A DNA stretch of 64,000 nt from the NCBI GenBank assembly GCA_020638055.1, contig JACKJH010000003.1, forward strand, positions 569,990-633,989. The letters run 5' to 3'. The stretch comes from Hyphomicrobiaceae bacterium. GTDB lineage: Bacteria; Pseudomonadota; Alphaproteobacteria; Rhizobiales; Hyphomicrobiaceae. Under the pieces are notes generated by a model. That model ran no database searches, was not told where the DNA came from, and was given only the letters and a program-made list of their open reading frames with translations. Within the stretch, counting starts at the first letter, position 1. Each line of letters begins with the position of its first letter. The position numbers were made by a program, and so were the translations under genes. Shown one piece after another: positions 16,705 to 25,652 of this stretch.

Positions 16705-19700
16705 ATGACAGATGCCGACCTCCACCTGGGCAGAACCAGAACGGAACGAAGCGACAAGGAGGCGGGCTCCAATCCGCTCGTCGCTGCAGTATCGCGGCTG
16801 GTACCGCATTCGGGTGTCCAATTTATTGACATCGCGATCGGCACCCGTTCCCTTTCAGCGACAGTCGGCAAATTTGTCGAGGATGTAGATCCCGAAGACG
16901 GTTGCGTGCTGGTGCCGTTGAATGATCAGCCCGACTGTGACGGCGTCGAATGGCATCCCATAACTGGCGAGCGCCTTGCCCCTTCGCAAACGCTGTGGGT
17001 TTCGGGCTATCAGGCTCTGGAACCATTCCTTGGTGTGTGGTTGCCACTGCCCTACCTGCGCTTTTCAGGCCGCGATGCAGATGGCGAGTTGCGCTTTGAT
17101 GACGGACCAATGAATTGGGTCCGCATATACATCGAGCAGCCCGCAGAAGGTTTGCGCGACGCTGAATCGTTGAAGGCCGTCCTGGCAATCGACACGACGC
17201 TTGAAAAAAATGGTCGTATCGGCCAGGACGACTATCTTGCACCAAACACCGACGACGTGGTTTTCGCGCCGGTGTTCAAATTGGCCAGCGACCCCATTCA
17301 TATTGCAGAATTCACTGCTGCAAGTTGGTTCGACGAGGGGCTGGCCCGCTCCTATGCCAGTTTCGAAAAAACACAGGCTGCGGCGGTGCGGCCATCGTCT
17401 TCCGCCGCCGTGGGCGGCGCAACGCAGCGCGCTTCGTCCTCCGCTTGCAAGCCCCCTCCAGCGCCGAAATTCACCCATGAGCGCACAGCGCGCTACCTCG
17501 CGTTGTTAGCGGTCCTGCAAGCTGAATCCACCATGCCGCAGCTTCAATTTGTCGATCGGCGTACAACGCACTGGAAAGCGCGCAATACGCCCGTCGAACT
17601 GATGCTGGACATCGATTCAGCTTTCACATCCGCAGCTTTGTTGCTGTCCAAGGACGCGCCAGCAGCATCAAAAACAATTTGTGAGCCGCTCCGATTGCGT
17701 GACTTGTCTCGCCCAACGGTAACGCACAACGCACCAATTCGAACAATCGCGGAGTTTTCACAACCCAACTTTGGCGACGAACGCGCTTCCCTGCTCAGCG
17801 GCCGCACGGACGCATTCAACTGGCCAAGCCTTGTTCGCGTTGGTGATGAAGCGCTAAGAATCTCGCAGGCAGCCGGAGCTGCACCCGGCCAAACCGGACT
17901 GCACGCTGTAATGCGCGGGTTGCGACAGACCACACCCAACACCGAGGTTTGGCGCTTTGCCCGTGCCGATGGTGCCAAACCCACGCATATGGGTGCCATG
18001 GTATCAGGCCGCGTGATGTCTCACCTCGCGGAAGACGGTAGCGTGATAAAGCCGGGCGATGTTGATGCCGCGCCCGCCCTGCGGCCACACTTTTCGCCCT
18101 CGGCATTACTTTCGATGTTTATTGCAGAATGTCTGCTCCATGCAATTTCGAGTGCAAACGCGCCCGCTGCGATCCATGAAAGCAACCATATACGGACCTT
18201 GAAACGGGTCGTCCTCACATGCCCGATCGCAGCAACGGTTGACGAACGCGCAATGCTACTGAAACGCGCGCAGGACGCGCGCGACCTGATATGGAGTGCC
18301 AACGGCTGGGACAGCGCGAACGAACTGACACCCGAACCTCCCGAAATTGTACTCACCTTCGATGTCAGCGTGGCGTCTCAGATTGCCTTTCTGGATGATG
18401 AAATCACGCACCGTTTCTCTGGCGACTCTCGCCGCTTCCTGGAACTGGTAGGGCGCGCAGATTTTGGCCAGGATGATTCAGCAGCGGCCGCGAGTATGGT
18501 CGATGCAATGCGCATCGCCACACTTGACCTGTCCGGTCAGGCAACGACGCTTACGGTCGTCAACTACTCATTTTCTGCTGAGGGCGGTATCGCGCCAATG
18601 ATCGAATGCGCCGAGCGATCATCCGTAGCCGGCGACACTCTTACCGAAGCCGTTATGAAATCACACATCCTTCCGGCAATCGCTGATGGGTTGGATGAAG
18701 CGGGCCATCCCGACGGTGCGGCTTTGCTTATGCGGGCAGGCAACCTGATAGGCTCAAACGCGGAATTTCTCGGCCGCCACTTTTCGGCTTGTTTTCTACG
18801 CAAAGTACTTTTGCCCGCGACGACCGCGCTGATTGATCTGCATCAGGCCGTTGCTGACGGCACGTCAGGTAACATGATGCGCCGGTTCACCATTGGCCAT
18901 CTCGTACGTCTGGGGGACGGACGCATGGGCCCGTTAGATGAGAAACTCGAAGCTCTTGCGGCCCGAGAGGGCGCGCGGAGTTTCCGGTTGGACAAGGTCG
19001 AGGTGACGCTGGACCCGCACGCGGTCTCAGCGACCATTGCGTCTCACCTTTCCCCCATGCTCGATCAGGTTGTTCAAGTCGTCTCCAACGCCAACGTCGA
19101 TCTGTTTGTTTTGAGCGGTCAGTTTGCCGATCTGCCGGATGTGACGCGCTCTCTGGAGGCAAAGTGTCCGCTTGCACCGCATCGAATTGTGAACCTGAAC
19201 CGCCGTTACGAAGAGGCCTCGGTTGAACCACAGGCTTCAGACATCGAGGCGCCTGATCCACGTTTGATTACACTGGCGCGTGCAACGTTGAGTGGCGGCA
19301 ATGACGCGGGAAAATTCAACGCCATAGGCGCATTGGCAGACGAACTTCGGCTTGCCGCCCCCAAACGAACCGGGTTGGGGCTGCTTGAGCCGGACAGCGA
19401 AGTTGCGTCAAGGCGTTACATCCCTTGGAGTGCGCAGGAAAAGGCGCAAGTCCTTCCAGGCACGCCGCACAAGCCGCATCCGGGCAGTGCCGCCCGCCCA
19501 ACGCCATCTGCAAACCAGAGTGGCCCCGGCCATGAAGGTGCAACGTTCTCGACCTCTGCGCCCCGGGGCGAGGCGCACGAGAGCCCCCCTGCACGCGGCG
19601 ATGTTACGAAGCTGTCGAAACGTCGCGAGGCACAGGCGCATGTCTTGCCCAATAGAGCAAATGCAATTTCCGACGCTGGATCGGCCGTTGCGATGCCGAT

Positions 19701-19722
19701 GACCAAAGGGGACCAGGCATGA
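16705..19722 (+). CDS. srfB: SrfB-family protein, actin/Hsp70-like fold
   Basis: A 1005-residue protein that I recognise as the SrfB 'virulence factor' family (GMGAMVSGR-type region, PHFSPSALLSMFIAECLLHA). An actin/Hsp70-like ATPase outline is visible: phosphate-1-like LMLDIDSAFTSAALLL at 299-314, VVLTCPIAATVDER at 502-515, phosphate-2-like IATLDLSGQATTLTVVNY at 604-621, and adenosine-motif-like DLFVLSGQFADLPDV at 799-813. The loops lack the usual DxGT and GGGTTD patterns, so nucleotide use is uncertain. No signal peptide, so it is cytoplasmic. The C-terminal 130 residues are disordered. It heads an operon and overlaps srfC by four bases (ATGA). Confidence 0.8.
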   Translation: MTDADLHLGRTRTERSDKEAGSNPLVAAVSRLVPHSGVQFIDIAIGTRSLSATVGKFVEDVDPEDGCVLVPLNDQPDCDGVEWHPITGERLAPSQTLWVSGYQALEPFLGVWLPLPYLRFSGRDADGELRFDDGPMNWVRIYIEQPAEGLRDAESLKAVLAIDTTLEKNGRIGQDDYLAPNTDDVVFAPVFKLASDPIHIAEFTAASWFDEGLARSYASFEKTQAAAVRPSSSAAVGGATQRASSSACKPPPAPKFTHERTARYLALLAVLQAESTMPQLQFVDRRTTHWKARNTPVELMLDIDSAFTSAALLLSKDAPAASKTICEPLRLRDLSRPTVTHNAPIRTIAEFSQPNFGDERASLLSGRTDAFNWPSLVRVGDEALRISQAAGAAPGQTGLHAVMRGLRQTTPNTEVWRFARADGAKPTHMGAMVSGRVMSHLAEDGSVIKPGDVDAAPALRPHFSPSALLSMFIAECLLHAISSANAPAAIHESNHIRTLKRVVLTCPIAATVDERAMLLKRAQDARDLIWSANGWDSANELTPEPPEIVLTFDVSVASQIAFLDDEITHRFSGDSRRFLELVGRADFGQDDSAAAASMVDAMRIATLDLSGQATTLTVVNYSFSAEGGIAPMIECAERSSVAGDTLTEAVMKSHILPAIADGLDEAGHPDGAALLMRAGNLIGSNAEFLGRHFSACFLRKVLLPATTALIDLHQAVADGTSGNMMRRFTIGHLVRLGDGRMGPLDEKLEALAAREGARSFRLDKVEVTLDPHAVSATIASHLSPMLDQVVQVVSNANVDLFVLSGQFADLPDVTRSLEAKCPLAPHRIVNLNRRYEEASVEPQASDIEAPDPRLITLARATLSGGNDAGKFNAIGALADELRLAAPKRTGLGLLEPDSEVASRRYIPWSAQEKAQVLPGTPHKPHPGSAARPTPSANQSGPGHEGATFSTSAPRGEAHESPPARGDVTKLSKRREAQAHVLPNRANAISDAGSAVAMPMTKGDQA

Positions 19723-22451
19723 CGCCATCCCAAGAGGCAAGGCTGGCCACCGACCAGTCAATTGAACGGATTGAAAAGCTATCGCAATGGCTGGCGCGAA
19801 GCCGTTCGATTGTGGGCGAGTGTGGGCCTGGCCTGAAGAAAACACTCGCGATATCGCGCGTGCGCTATCAGGCGTTGAAGAACTCTGTTGAGGATCCCCC
19901 GACCGTTGCTCTGGTAGGTACGAGCCCGGCATTGCGGGCGCAAATGGTCGGCGCATTGACAAGCCCACAGGATGCTGACGACAGCACCGGCCAGAAAGAT
20001 GACCCCAACGAAATCCTGCGGCGGCTGCTCGTTCGTGATGGCAAACAGCATACGGTGACCGCCGTGCGCTTTGCCGCTGCCGAAACACAGTCTCCGCTCC
20101 GCGAATATCCGTTTCGCGTAGGGTTGCTGGGTATCGCAGATCTGGCTGCAATCATGGTTCATGTCCACCAGGCGTGCTTTCCAGGTGGCATTCCGCCCAA
20201 AGCCATGTTGAACCGCATGCGTGAGCTGCAAAAGGATGTCGCAACAAAGGTCCAGCCGGCAACTCAGGCAGGTCTTGATGGTGCGCACGTTATCGCTTTG
20301 GCGGCCAAGCTGAATCGCTTGTATCCCAATGCGAGCGGGCTTCGCCTCCTGGCAGCATCCAACTACTGGAACGATCTGGCCGAGGTGGCCGCACACATAT
20401 CGGACGCCGAGCGCGTAGAAGCTCTGGCGTTGTTGTGGGGTGGCGAACCCGAACTGACATTGCTGTTTAGACTTATGGTGGCAACGCTAGCCAATTTTCA
20501 TCACGCGCGAGAAATTTTCGTACCTCGCGATGCAATGTTCGAACTCGATCAGAAGTCGGGATGGTTTACCCTCCACCAGCGCAGCATCATAGCGGCCACG
20601 ACATTGCAGGAAGCGGCGGATGAAAGCAGTGCTGAGGTGGAAACGATTAAGGTCGTTGGCCGCTATGGCCATACCGCAGCTCCAACAAGGTCCATGTTGG
20701 CCGCGATAGCCGCGGAGGTTGCGCTGAACGCACCGCAGGGCGCTAGCACGGCCACGGCCGGCGCAGATCTACTGGATCTGCCCGCAGCGCCGATGCCATG
20801 CGATCTTAATATCGTGTTTGCCCGCACCACTGGCCGTAAACGCCGCGGTATCCGCCCGGACTTGAAGCAACTGCTTTCGGTTTTCGCGCACATGAAGGCG
20901 TCCTATCTCGTGGATCGCTCTATTCATGAGCACTGCGTGACCGCGCTCGTTCCGTGCATCGCCAAAGATCAGCCGGCGCTTGAAGCTCTTCCCGCTGCCA
21001 TCAATGACTGGGTTGAACTTTCCCAGGGCCGCGAACCACATCAGCGTGAACGTCAGCCCGCGAGACTTTTCCTGATTGCAGAAGAAGCTGATGAGGCGCC
21101 AGCAGGCGGCAATAATAGCAATTCGATTGGGTCAAGGCCTTCGGTGGCCTCGTTCGATGATCTGTCGCGCGCGCACAATGCTGGTGATCTTTTAAAATCC
21201 CACGCTTGGCTTCACGAGTGGAGCCCCGGTCAGCCCTTTGCGAACACATTCACATTGCGCGTCGACCGCGGGGCCGAGGCAACGAAGAAACACCCGGCAA
21301 AAGGCGCCGAATTGGCCACGCTCATTGATGCAGGCAGCGCGATAGATCCTGCTGACCGGCCTCAGGCCCCCGAGACCTCCTATTCCACAACACTGCCCGC
21401 CGCGGCGACAACGGCATCTGGCTCGACCGGGGGAAGGGACTCAACAGGTCCAAAGATGGTCCTTCCGCGCACCCAGATCAACTCACAGAAGAATGCACAA
21501 AGGCTACTCGATGAGGTCGCGAGCGCTGGTCATCCCTCATCCAAGGCGCGCGAACTTCGATACCGTCTATCGGGCCTGCATCGCCACCTGCAAAACCGTT
21601 TCCATCGATACCTTGCAGCAGGCGCGAATACCGCATTGAACGATTGGCGTCACGACACTGCATCCGTACTCACATATCGTATTGGACGCTTGGCGCAGCG
21701 ACAGCAGCTTGCGCCGCTACTTGTCGGTTTGCGGCTGGATGAGGCCGAACTGATAGCGATCTACCGTCGTTCTGAACTGGCAGCGTTGGATGGGCGGCTG
21801 CCCATTCCAGCGCGTGCCCCGGTACGTCCGCAACAAGCGCTTGACGGAGAAGAATCTGCTTCGCGTCCGGACATTGCGGCACCTCCACAGCCAACCGTGC
21901 CACGTGCCATGTCAGTCGCGCTTGCCGAAGATGTCCTAGGTTATTGGCTTTCCGCCATGCGTAGTTTGGCATCTTCAGACCGTTTTTGCCGGCAGATCGA
22001 TATGCCCGACTGGGTATTGGAGCATCTCGTTGATGAACTCGGTGCCGGTGCAGTCCGCCTTGGGCTGGTCCGCAGATTGGCCGAAGCGATCGAATCCATG
22101 GTGGCACAAACGCGCGCCGGTGAGGCGGGTTTTGCCAGCGTTGCAGGAGCGGTTATCAATCGTTTTCTCGAACGGCTGGACCTGCCACCCAATTCCTCCA
22201 GGAGTTCAAAACGTGCACTTGCCGCGTCGGTTTCAGTCAGCGGCACGATTGCATCGTCTGAACCGGCAACGCATGAAGAGACATCAGGTAGAATGCAGGA
22301 ATCTTACGCCGACGTTTGGCCTGCCCGTTTTACCCGATTGATAGAAGAAAATATGGTGGCAGCTCGCAAAGGAGCAACCGGCGATGCCGGTGCCGACCTT
22401 GCCAGCCTCCTGTCTGAATTTCCCGAAAACCGTTTTGAGGTCGAGTCGTGA
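19719..22451 (+). CDS. srfC: SrfC-like protein with degenerate P-loop
   Basis: A 910-residue cytoplasmic protein, the SrfC partner by position and by its N-terminal plan: a helical lead (IERIEKLSQWLARSRSIV), then PPTVALVGTSPALRAQMVGA at 61-80, where SrfC relatives carry a GTPase-like P-loop. Here the Gly-Lys-Ser/Thr is gone (GTSPALRA), so GTP binding at this site is unlikely. Further parts (NRLYPNASGLRLLAASNYWN, DLNIVFARTTGRKRRG, LFLIAEEADEA) and a helical C-terminal half are also consistent. It starts four bases before srfB ends and its own stop overlaps the GTG of the next gene, so translation is coupled. Confidence 0.7.
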   Translation: MTPSQEARLATDQSIERIEKLSQWLARSRSIVGECGPGLKKTLAISRVRYQALKNSVEDPPTVALVGTSPALRAQMVGALTSPQDADDSTGQKDDPNEILRRLLVRDGKQHTVTAVRFAAAETQSPLREYPFRVGLLGIADLAAIMVHVHQACFPGGIPPKAMLNRMRELQKDVATKVQPATQAGLDGAHVIALAAKLNRLYPNASGLRLLAASNYWNDLAEVAAHISDAERVEALALLWGGEPELTLLFRLMVATLANFHHAREIFVPRDAMFELDQKSGWFTLHQRSIIAATTLQEAADESSAEVETIKVVGRYGHTAAPTRSMLAAIAAEVALNAPQGASTATAGADLLDLPAAPMPCDLNIVFARTTGRKRRGIRPDLKQLLSVFAHMKASYLVDRSIHEHCVTALVPCIAKDQPALEALPAAINDWVELSQGREPHQRERQPARLFLIAEEADEAPAGGNNSNSIGSRPSVASFDDLSRAHNAGDLLKSHAWLHEWSPGQPFANTFTLRVDRGAEATKKHPAKGAELATLIDAGSAIDPADRPQAPETSYSTTLPAAATTASGSTGGRDSTGPKMVLPRTQINSQKNAQRLLDEVASAGHPSSKARELRYRLSGLHRHLQNRFHRYLAAGANTALNDWRHDTASVLTYRIGRLAQRQQLAPLLVGLRLDEAELIAIYRRSELAALDGRLPIPARAPVRPQQALDGEESASRPDIAAPPQPTVPRAMSVALAEDVLGYWLSAMRSLASSDRFCRQIDMPDWVLEHLVDELGAGAVRLGLVRRLAEAIESMVAQTRAGEAGFASVAGAVINRFLERLDLPPNSSRSSKRALAASVSVSGTIASSEPATHEETSGRMQESYADVWPARFTRLIEENMVAARKGATGDAGADLASLLSEFPENRFEVES

Positions 22452-24118
22452 AGGGCGAAAAAATAGAAATTTTGAGAGATACGTCGGGCGCCAATGAAGG
22501 AGACGTAATAATTCGTCTCGTTGGCTTGTTTGAGTTGCCCGGCAGTCCTGTATTCAGGATCGAGCCTTTGGACGAAGATGCAAGCGAAGGTGGAACACCA
22601 GACTGGCCCCAGGGAGAGCTCACGGCTCGCCACATGCGTGTCGGCGACACCGGGGTCGAACTGATTGTCGGTGCAGATGTGGTGGATGCGCCTGCGTTGC
22701 TTCCCGGTACACCCGTAGCCATTTCGGTTCCCTCCGCATCACTTCGCCAAGAGCTGAGGTGGCCGACATTGATACCTGTAAAGAGTTCAAAGCGGAGTGT
22801 CGTCGTGGTCAGTGCTGAAAAACGTCGTGCCGAAATTGCCGCTCGTGCGAAGGCACGGCGTGCGGAACTTGAAAACATGGCCGCGGTGCGGTTGGCGGCC
22901 GAAGCGGCAGCCAGTGCTGCGCGTGGGAAGAGCCAGACAGAGCCAACAGCCACCCCTGTTGCCGCCGAGGAAAGTCTTTCCCGCCTCGATTCCAAGCGCA
23001 AGGGCGCAGTGAAATTGGTATCCTCGCGCGACACCAACGAAGCCCGCGCCAGTTTAAGAATGCCCAGCCCGTCTGCAGGCGTAGAGCCCGTGGTCTCATC
23101 CGCCGCCGCGCCTATCCTTCCGCCTTTGCCAAAAACCGCTTCTACCATCCCAATGGCGCGGGCGGCTGCGCAAGCATTGCCAGACAGGATGAACGCATCT
23201 TCACCGTTGTCGGCGCCAAGGCGGGAAATGGCAGGACCAATTCCCGCGCCGGGCACACCAGCAGAGTTTTCATTGCCGGGCTTCCCACCTGATCCAACAG
23301 ACATGGCGGCTGCCAAACCTTTGAATGCGCTAGAACCGAAACGCGCTCCCCCGCCTAAGCCGCCTCAAATCGACCCGCCTCCGGTTCCCGCGCGGCAGGC
23401 ACCATCGGCATCACATCTTGCCGTACATGCAAATAACAGTGGTCCACCCATGCCGCCGGATACGCCGCGCTTCTTGACGCGCCCCGGCAATGACAGCGCC
23501 AATCCGCCGAACTTCATGCGTGCGTTCACTCTGGGGTTTCTCGTCGCTGGGGTGCTGGCACTTGTTTCAACGTTCGCCATGAAAAGTGACATGTTGCATG
23601 GCGACGCTGGAAGTGCAGCCCTCACCAGCCAGGTCGTGGCGCAAAAACCAGAAGACACCTTGAAGACTCTGAGTGCGGTTTTGGCTGTTCCCGATGTTTC
23701 CAATAACGGTGCGGATGCATCGAATGTTGATTTGGCAGGAGCGCTCAATCGCGCTGACGAACTGCTGTCAGCGGGCCCCGATGCCGACAAGGAAGAGGCC
23801 AAGTATTGGTTGCGGCGAGCCTTGGCCCAAGGTTTGAGCGAAAAGCGGATGGTGTGGGCCTTGACGCAGTTGGGCACGCTGTACGCTGCGCCTGCATCCG
23901 GCGCGCCCGACTATGCTGCCGCTCGCACGGTGTGGGAGCTGGCAGCCGCGCAGGGCGACCCCGTTGCCCTTTGCTTCCTTGCAGCAATACACGAGCACGG
24001 CCTGGGTGTGCCCGCTGATGAGGTGCACGCATTGGTGCTCTACCGAAATGCCAAAGCCGAAGGCGGTTGCAAAGACGTCGATTCGTCCATCAAGCGCTTG
24101 TCGAAGGGAACACCATGA
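22448..24118 (+). CDS. single-pass membrane protein with Sel1/TPR repeats
   Basis: 556 residues from GTG 22448 (GTGA overlap with srfC). Residues 1-120 form a beta-rich cytoplasmic domain (VIIRLVGLFELPGSPVFRIE). 121-350 are basic, then Pro/Ala-rich and disordered (KRRAEIAARAKARRAELENM). TM helix at 357-377 (MRAFTLGFLVAGVLALVSTF). A periplasmic part of about 175 residues contains Sel1-type repeats at 440-545 (EEAKYWLRRALAQGLSEKRM, AARTVWELAAAQGDPVALCF). No sequence match to enterobacterial SrfA is apparent, but it holds the membrane position in this operon. Likely links cytoplasmic SrfB/SrfC to periplasmic partners; this is inference. Confidence 0.75.
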   Translation: MKGEKIEILRDTSGANEGDVIIRLVGLFELPGSPVFRIEPLDEDASEGGTPDWPQGELTARHMRVGDTGVELIVGADVVDAPALLPGTPVAISVPSASLRQELRWPTLIPVKSSKRSVVVVSAEKRRAEIAARAKARRAELENMAAVRLAAEAAASAARGKSQTEPTATPVAAEESLSRLDSKRKGAVKLVSSRDTNEARASLRMPSPSAGVEPVVSSAAAPILPPLPKTASTIPMARAAAQALPDRMNASSPLSAPRREMAGPIPAPGTPAEFSLPGFPPDPTDMAAAKPLNALEPKRAPPPKPPQIDPPPVPARQAPSASHLAVHANNSGPPMPPDTPRFLTRPGNDSANPPNFMRAFTLGFLVAGVLALVSTFAMKSDMLHGDAGSAALTSQVVAQKPEDTLKTLSAVLAVPDVSNNGADASNVDLAGALNRADELLSAGPDADKEEAKYWLRRALAQGLSEKRMVWALTQLGTLYAAPASGAPDYAAARTVWELAAAQGDPVALCFLAAIHEHGLGVPADEVHALVLYRNAKAEGGCKDVDSSIKRLSKGTP

Positions 24119-25593
24119 CCGCAAGAGTTCGCGGGGTAGCTGCGGCATGGGCAATATTGTCCCTGCCGTTATCGTTCACGTTGCTGGCATGCAGCACTCC
24201 TGCATACGCACAAGGTAATCTTCCCTCGTTCGTTGACGAGCGGCGTCTGCCACAAAACAACGAATCCCCACAAAAGGAATCTCCAGACAAGCTGCAACGC
24301 CTTCAGCAGGAACAGGAACGGCTGAAGGCTGAAACCGAAGCGCGTCGCAAAGCAGAAGAAGAAGCTGAGCGTCAGCGCGCGTCGCAGGAGGAAAAGGCCA
24401 ATCAGGCAGCGGCTGAGCAACAGCGAAAAGCGGACGAAGAGGCCACTCGTCAGCGCGCCGCCGAGGAAGAAGAGCGCGCCAGGCAGGCCGCGGAAGCCGA
24501 ACGTCAGCGCCAGGCTGAGGAAGAGGCCACCCGTCAGCGCGCCGCCGAGGAAGAAGCGCGCGCCAGGCAGGCTGCGGAAGCCGAACGTCAACGCCAGGCT
24601 GAGGAAGAGGCCGCTCGTCAACGTGCTGCCGAGGAAGAAGAACGCGCCAGGCAGGCTGCGGAAGCCGAACGTCAACGCCAGGCTGAGGAAGAGGCCGCTC
24701 GTCAACGTGCTGCCGAGGAAGAAGAACGCGCCAGGCAGGCTGCGGAAGCCGAACGTCAGCGTCAGGCTGAGGAAGAGGCAGCTCGCCAACGCGCTGCCGC
24801 GCAACAGCGTGAAGCTGGAAACGCTGCCGCTGGCCAGCTCGCTGGGCGCATGGCCGGTGGCACAGCGTGCCGCGACGTTGAACTCAAAGGCACACCCCAG
24901 CCGGCAGCACGCATCGAAATCAAGGTCGTCTCCAAGTGCCTGGCGGGCCGGTCCGTAATCATCGCCTATGGCAACTATGAATTCGTTCGCAAGGTCGGCG
25001 CGGATGGAACGATGACAATGCTGTTGGATATGTTCGAGGCCAACGCGCCGCTCGCGTTGAAACTTGATGACGGCACGACGATGAACATCGATACGACCGG
25101 TGTCGACTATTCCGGCATTTCAAAGGTTGCCGTGCTATGGACCGCTCCCGTCAATCTCGATCTGCACGCACATGAGTATTTGGCACCACGAGGCACACCG
25201 GGTCACGTTTGGTCCAAGGCTCCTGGCAGTTTGGAGAACGCACTCCAGGCAGCCGGTAGCGGAAAGCGGGCCCGCGGCTTCATCAGCATGGATGACAACG
25301 GCAAGGGGCCGGGCCTGCATGCTGAGGTGTATACGTTCTTGCACAATCCGGCCCAGAGGAACGGGGCCATAACGCTGTTAATCGATTATGAAACGCGTGG
25401 TGATGTGCCCGAGCCTCCCTATTGCGGAGACGGTGAATTGGCTCAGATCGAAGCTCATGTAATGCGCCTCCGGCCCGGCGGTGGTTTAGAAAAGGAAACT
25501 GTGCGGCTTGGGCCTGCGCCATGCGGTCAGAAAATTCCAGAGGCGCAACGATTCAACAGCGATACCTTGAGCGATCTTGTGGCAAAAGGTTGA
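24115..25593 (+). CDS. exported coiled-coil protein with C-terminal beta domain
   Basis: 492 residues from ATG 24115 (ATGA overlap with the previous gene). Signal sequence MTARVRGVAAAWAILSLPLS and then FTLLACSTPAYAQ: either a lipoprotein via LLAC (Cys26) or SPase I cleavage after AYA. Residues about 60-230 are a TolA-like Glu/Ala/Arg/Gln coiled coil built from four 28-residue repeats, long enough to span much of the periplasm. The C-terminal 230 residues form a Cys-containing globular domain (GTACRDVELKGTPQPAARIE, VAVLWTAPVNLDLHAHEYLA, CGDGELAQIEAHVMRLRPGG) of no family I can name. Confidence 0.75.
   Translation: MTARVRGVAAAWAILSLPLSFTLLACSTPAYAQGNLPSFVDERRLPQNNESPQKESPDKLQRLQQEQERLKAETEARRKAEEEAERQRASQEEKANQAAAEQQRKADEEATRQRAAEEEERARQAAEAERQRQAEEEATRQRAAEEEARARQAAEAERQRQAEEEAARQRAAEEEERARQAAEAERQRQAEEEAARQRAAEEEERARQAAEAERQRQAEEEAARQRAAAQQREAGNAAAGQLAGRMAGGTACRDVELKGTPQPAARIEIKVVSKCLAGRSVIIAYGNYEFVRKVGADGTMTMLLDMFEANAPLALKLDDGTTMNIDTTGVDYSGISKVAVLWTAPVNLDLHAHEYLAPRGTPGHVWSKAPGSLENALQAAGSGKRARGFISMDDNGKGPGLHAEVYTFLHNPAQRNGAITLLIDYETRGDVPEPPYCGDGELAQIEAHVMRLRPGGGLEKETVRLGPAPCGQKIPEAQRFNSDTLSDLVAKG
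24448..24783 (+). repeat. four tandem 84-bp units in the coiled-coil gene
   Basis: Units begin at 24448, 24532, 24616 and 24700, each encoding RQRAAEEEERARQAAEAERQ plus RQAEEEAx. Units 3 and 4 are almost identical at DNA level, so the coiled-coil length can change by recombination in steps of 28 residues. Confidence 0.85.
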
Positions 25594-25652
25594 TTAATGA
25601 AGATTGGCGCCGGACGCTTGGTTCGGGCCGCGTTTTTTTAAGGAGAGTATCA

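Noticed and set aside
16257..16871. 204-codon leftward frame at the srfB start
   Set aside because: Overlaps the real srfB start in antisense and a palindromic repeat; no protein-like pattern.
24448..24783. CRISPR-like regular repeats
   Set aside because: In-frame coding repeats without spacers; no cas genes anywhere in the window. The family A arrays likewise have no unique spacers.
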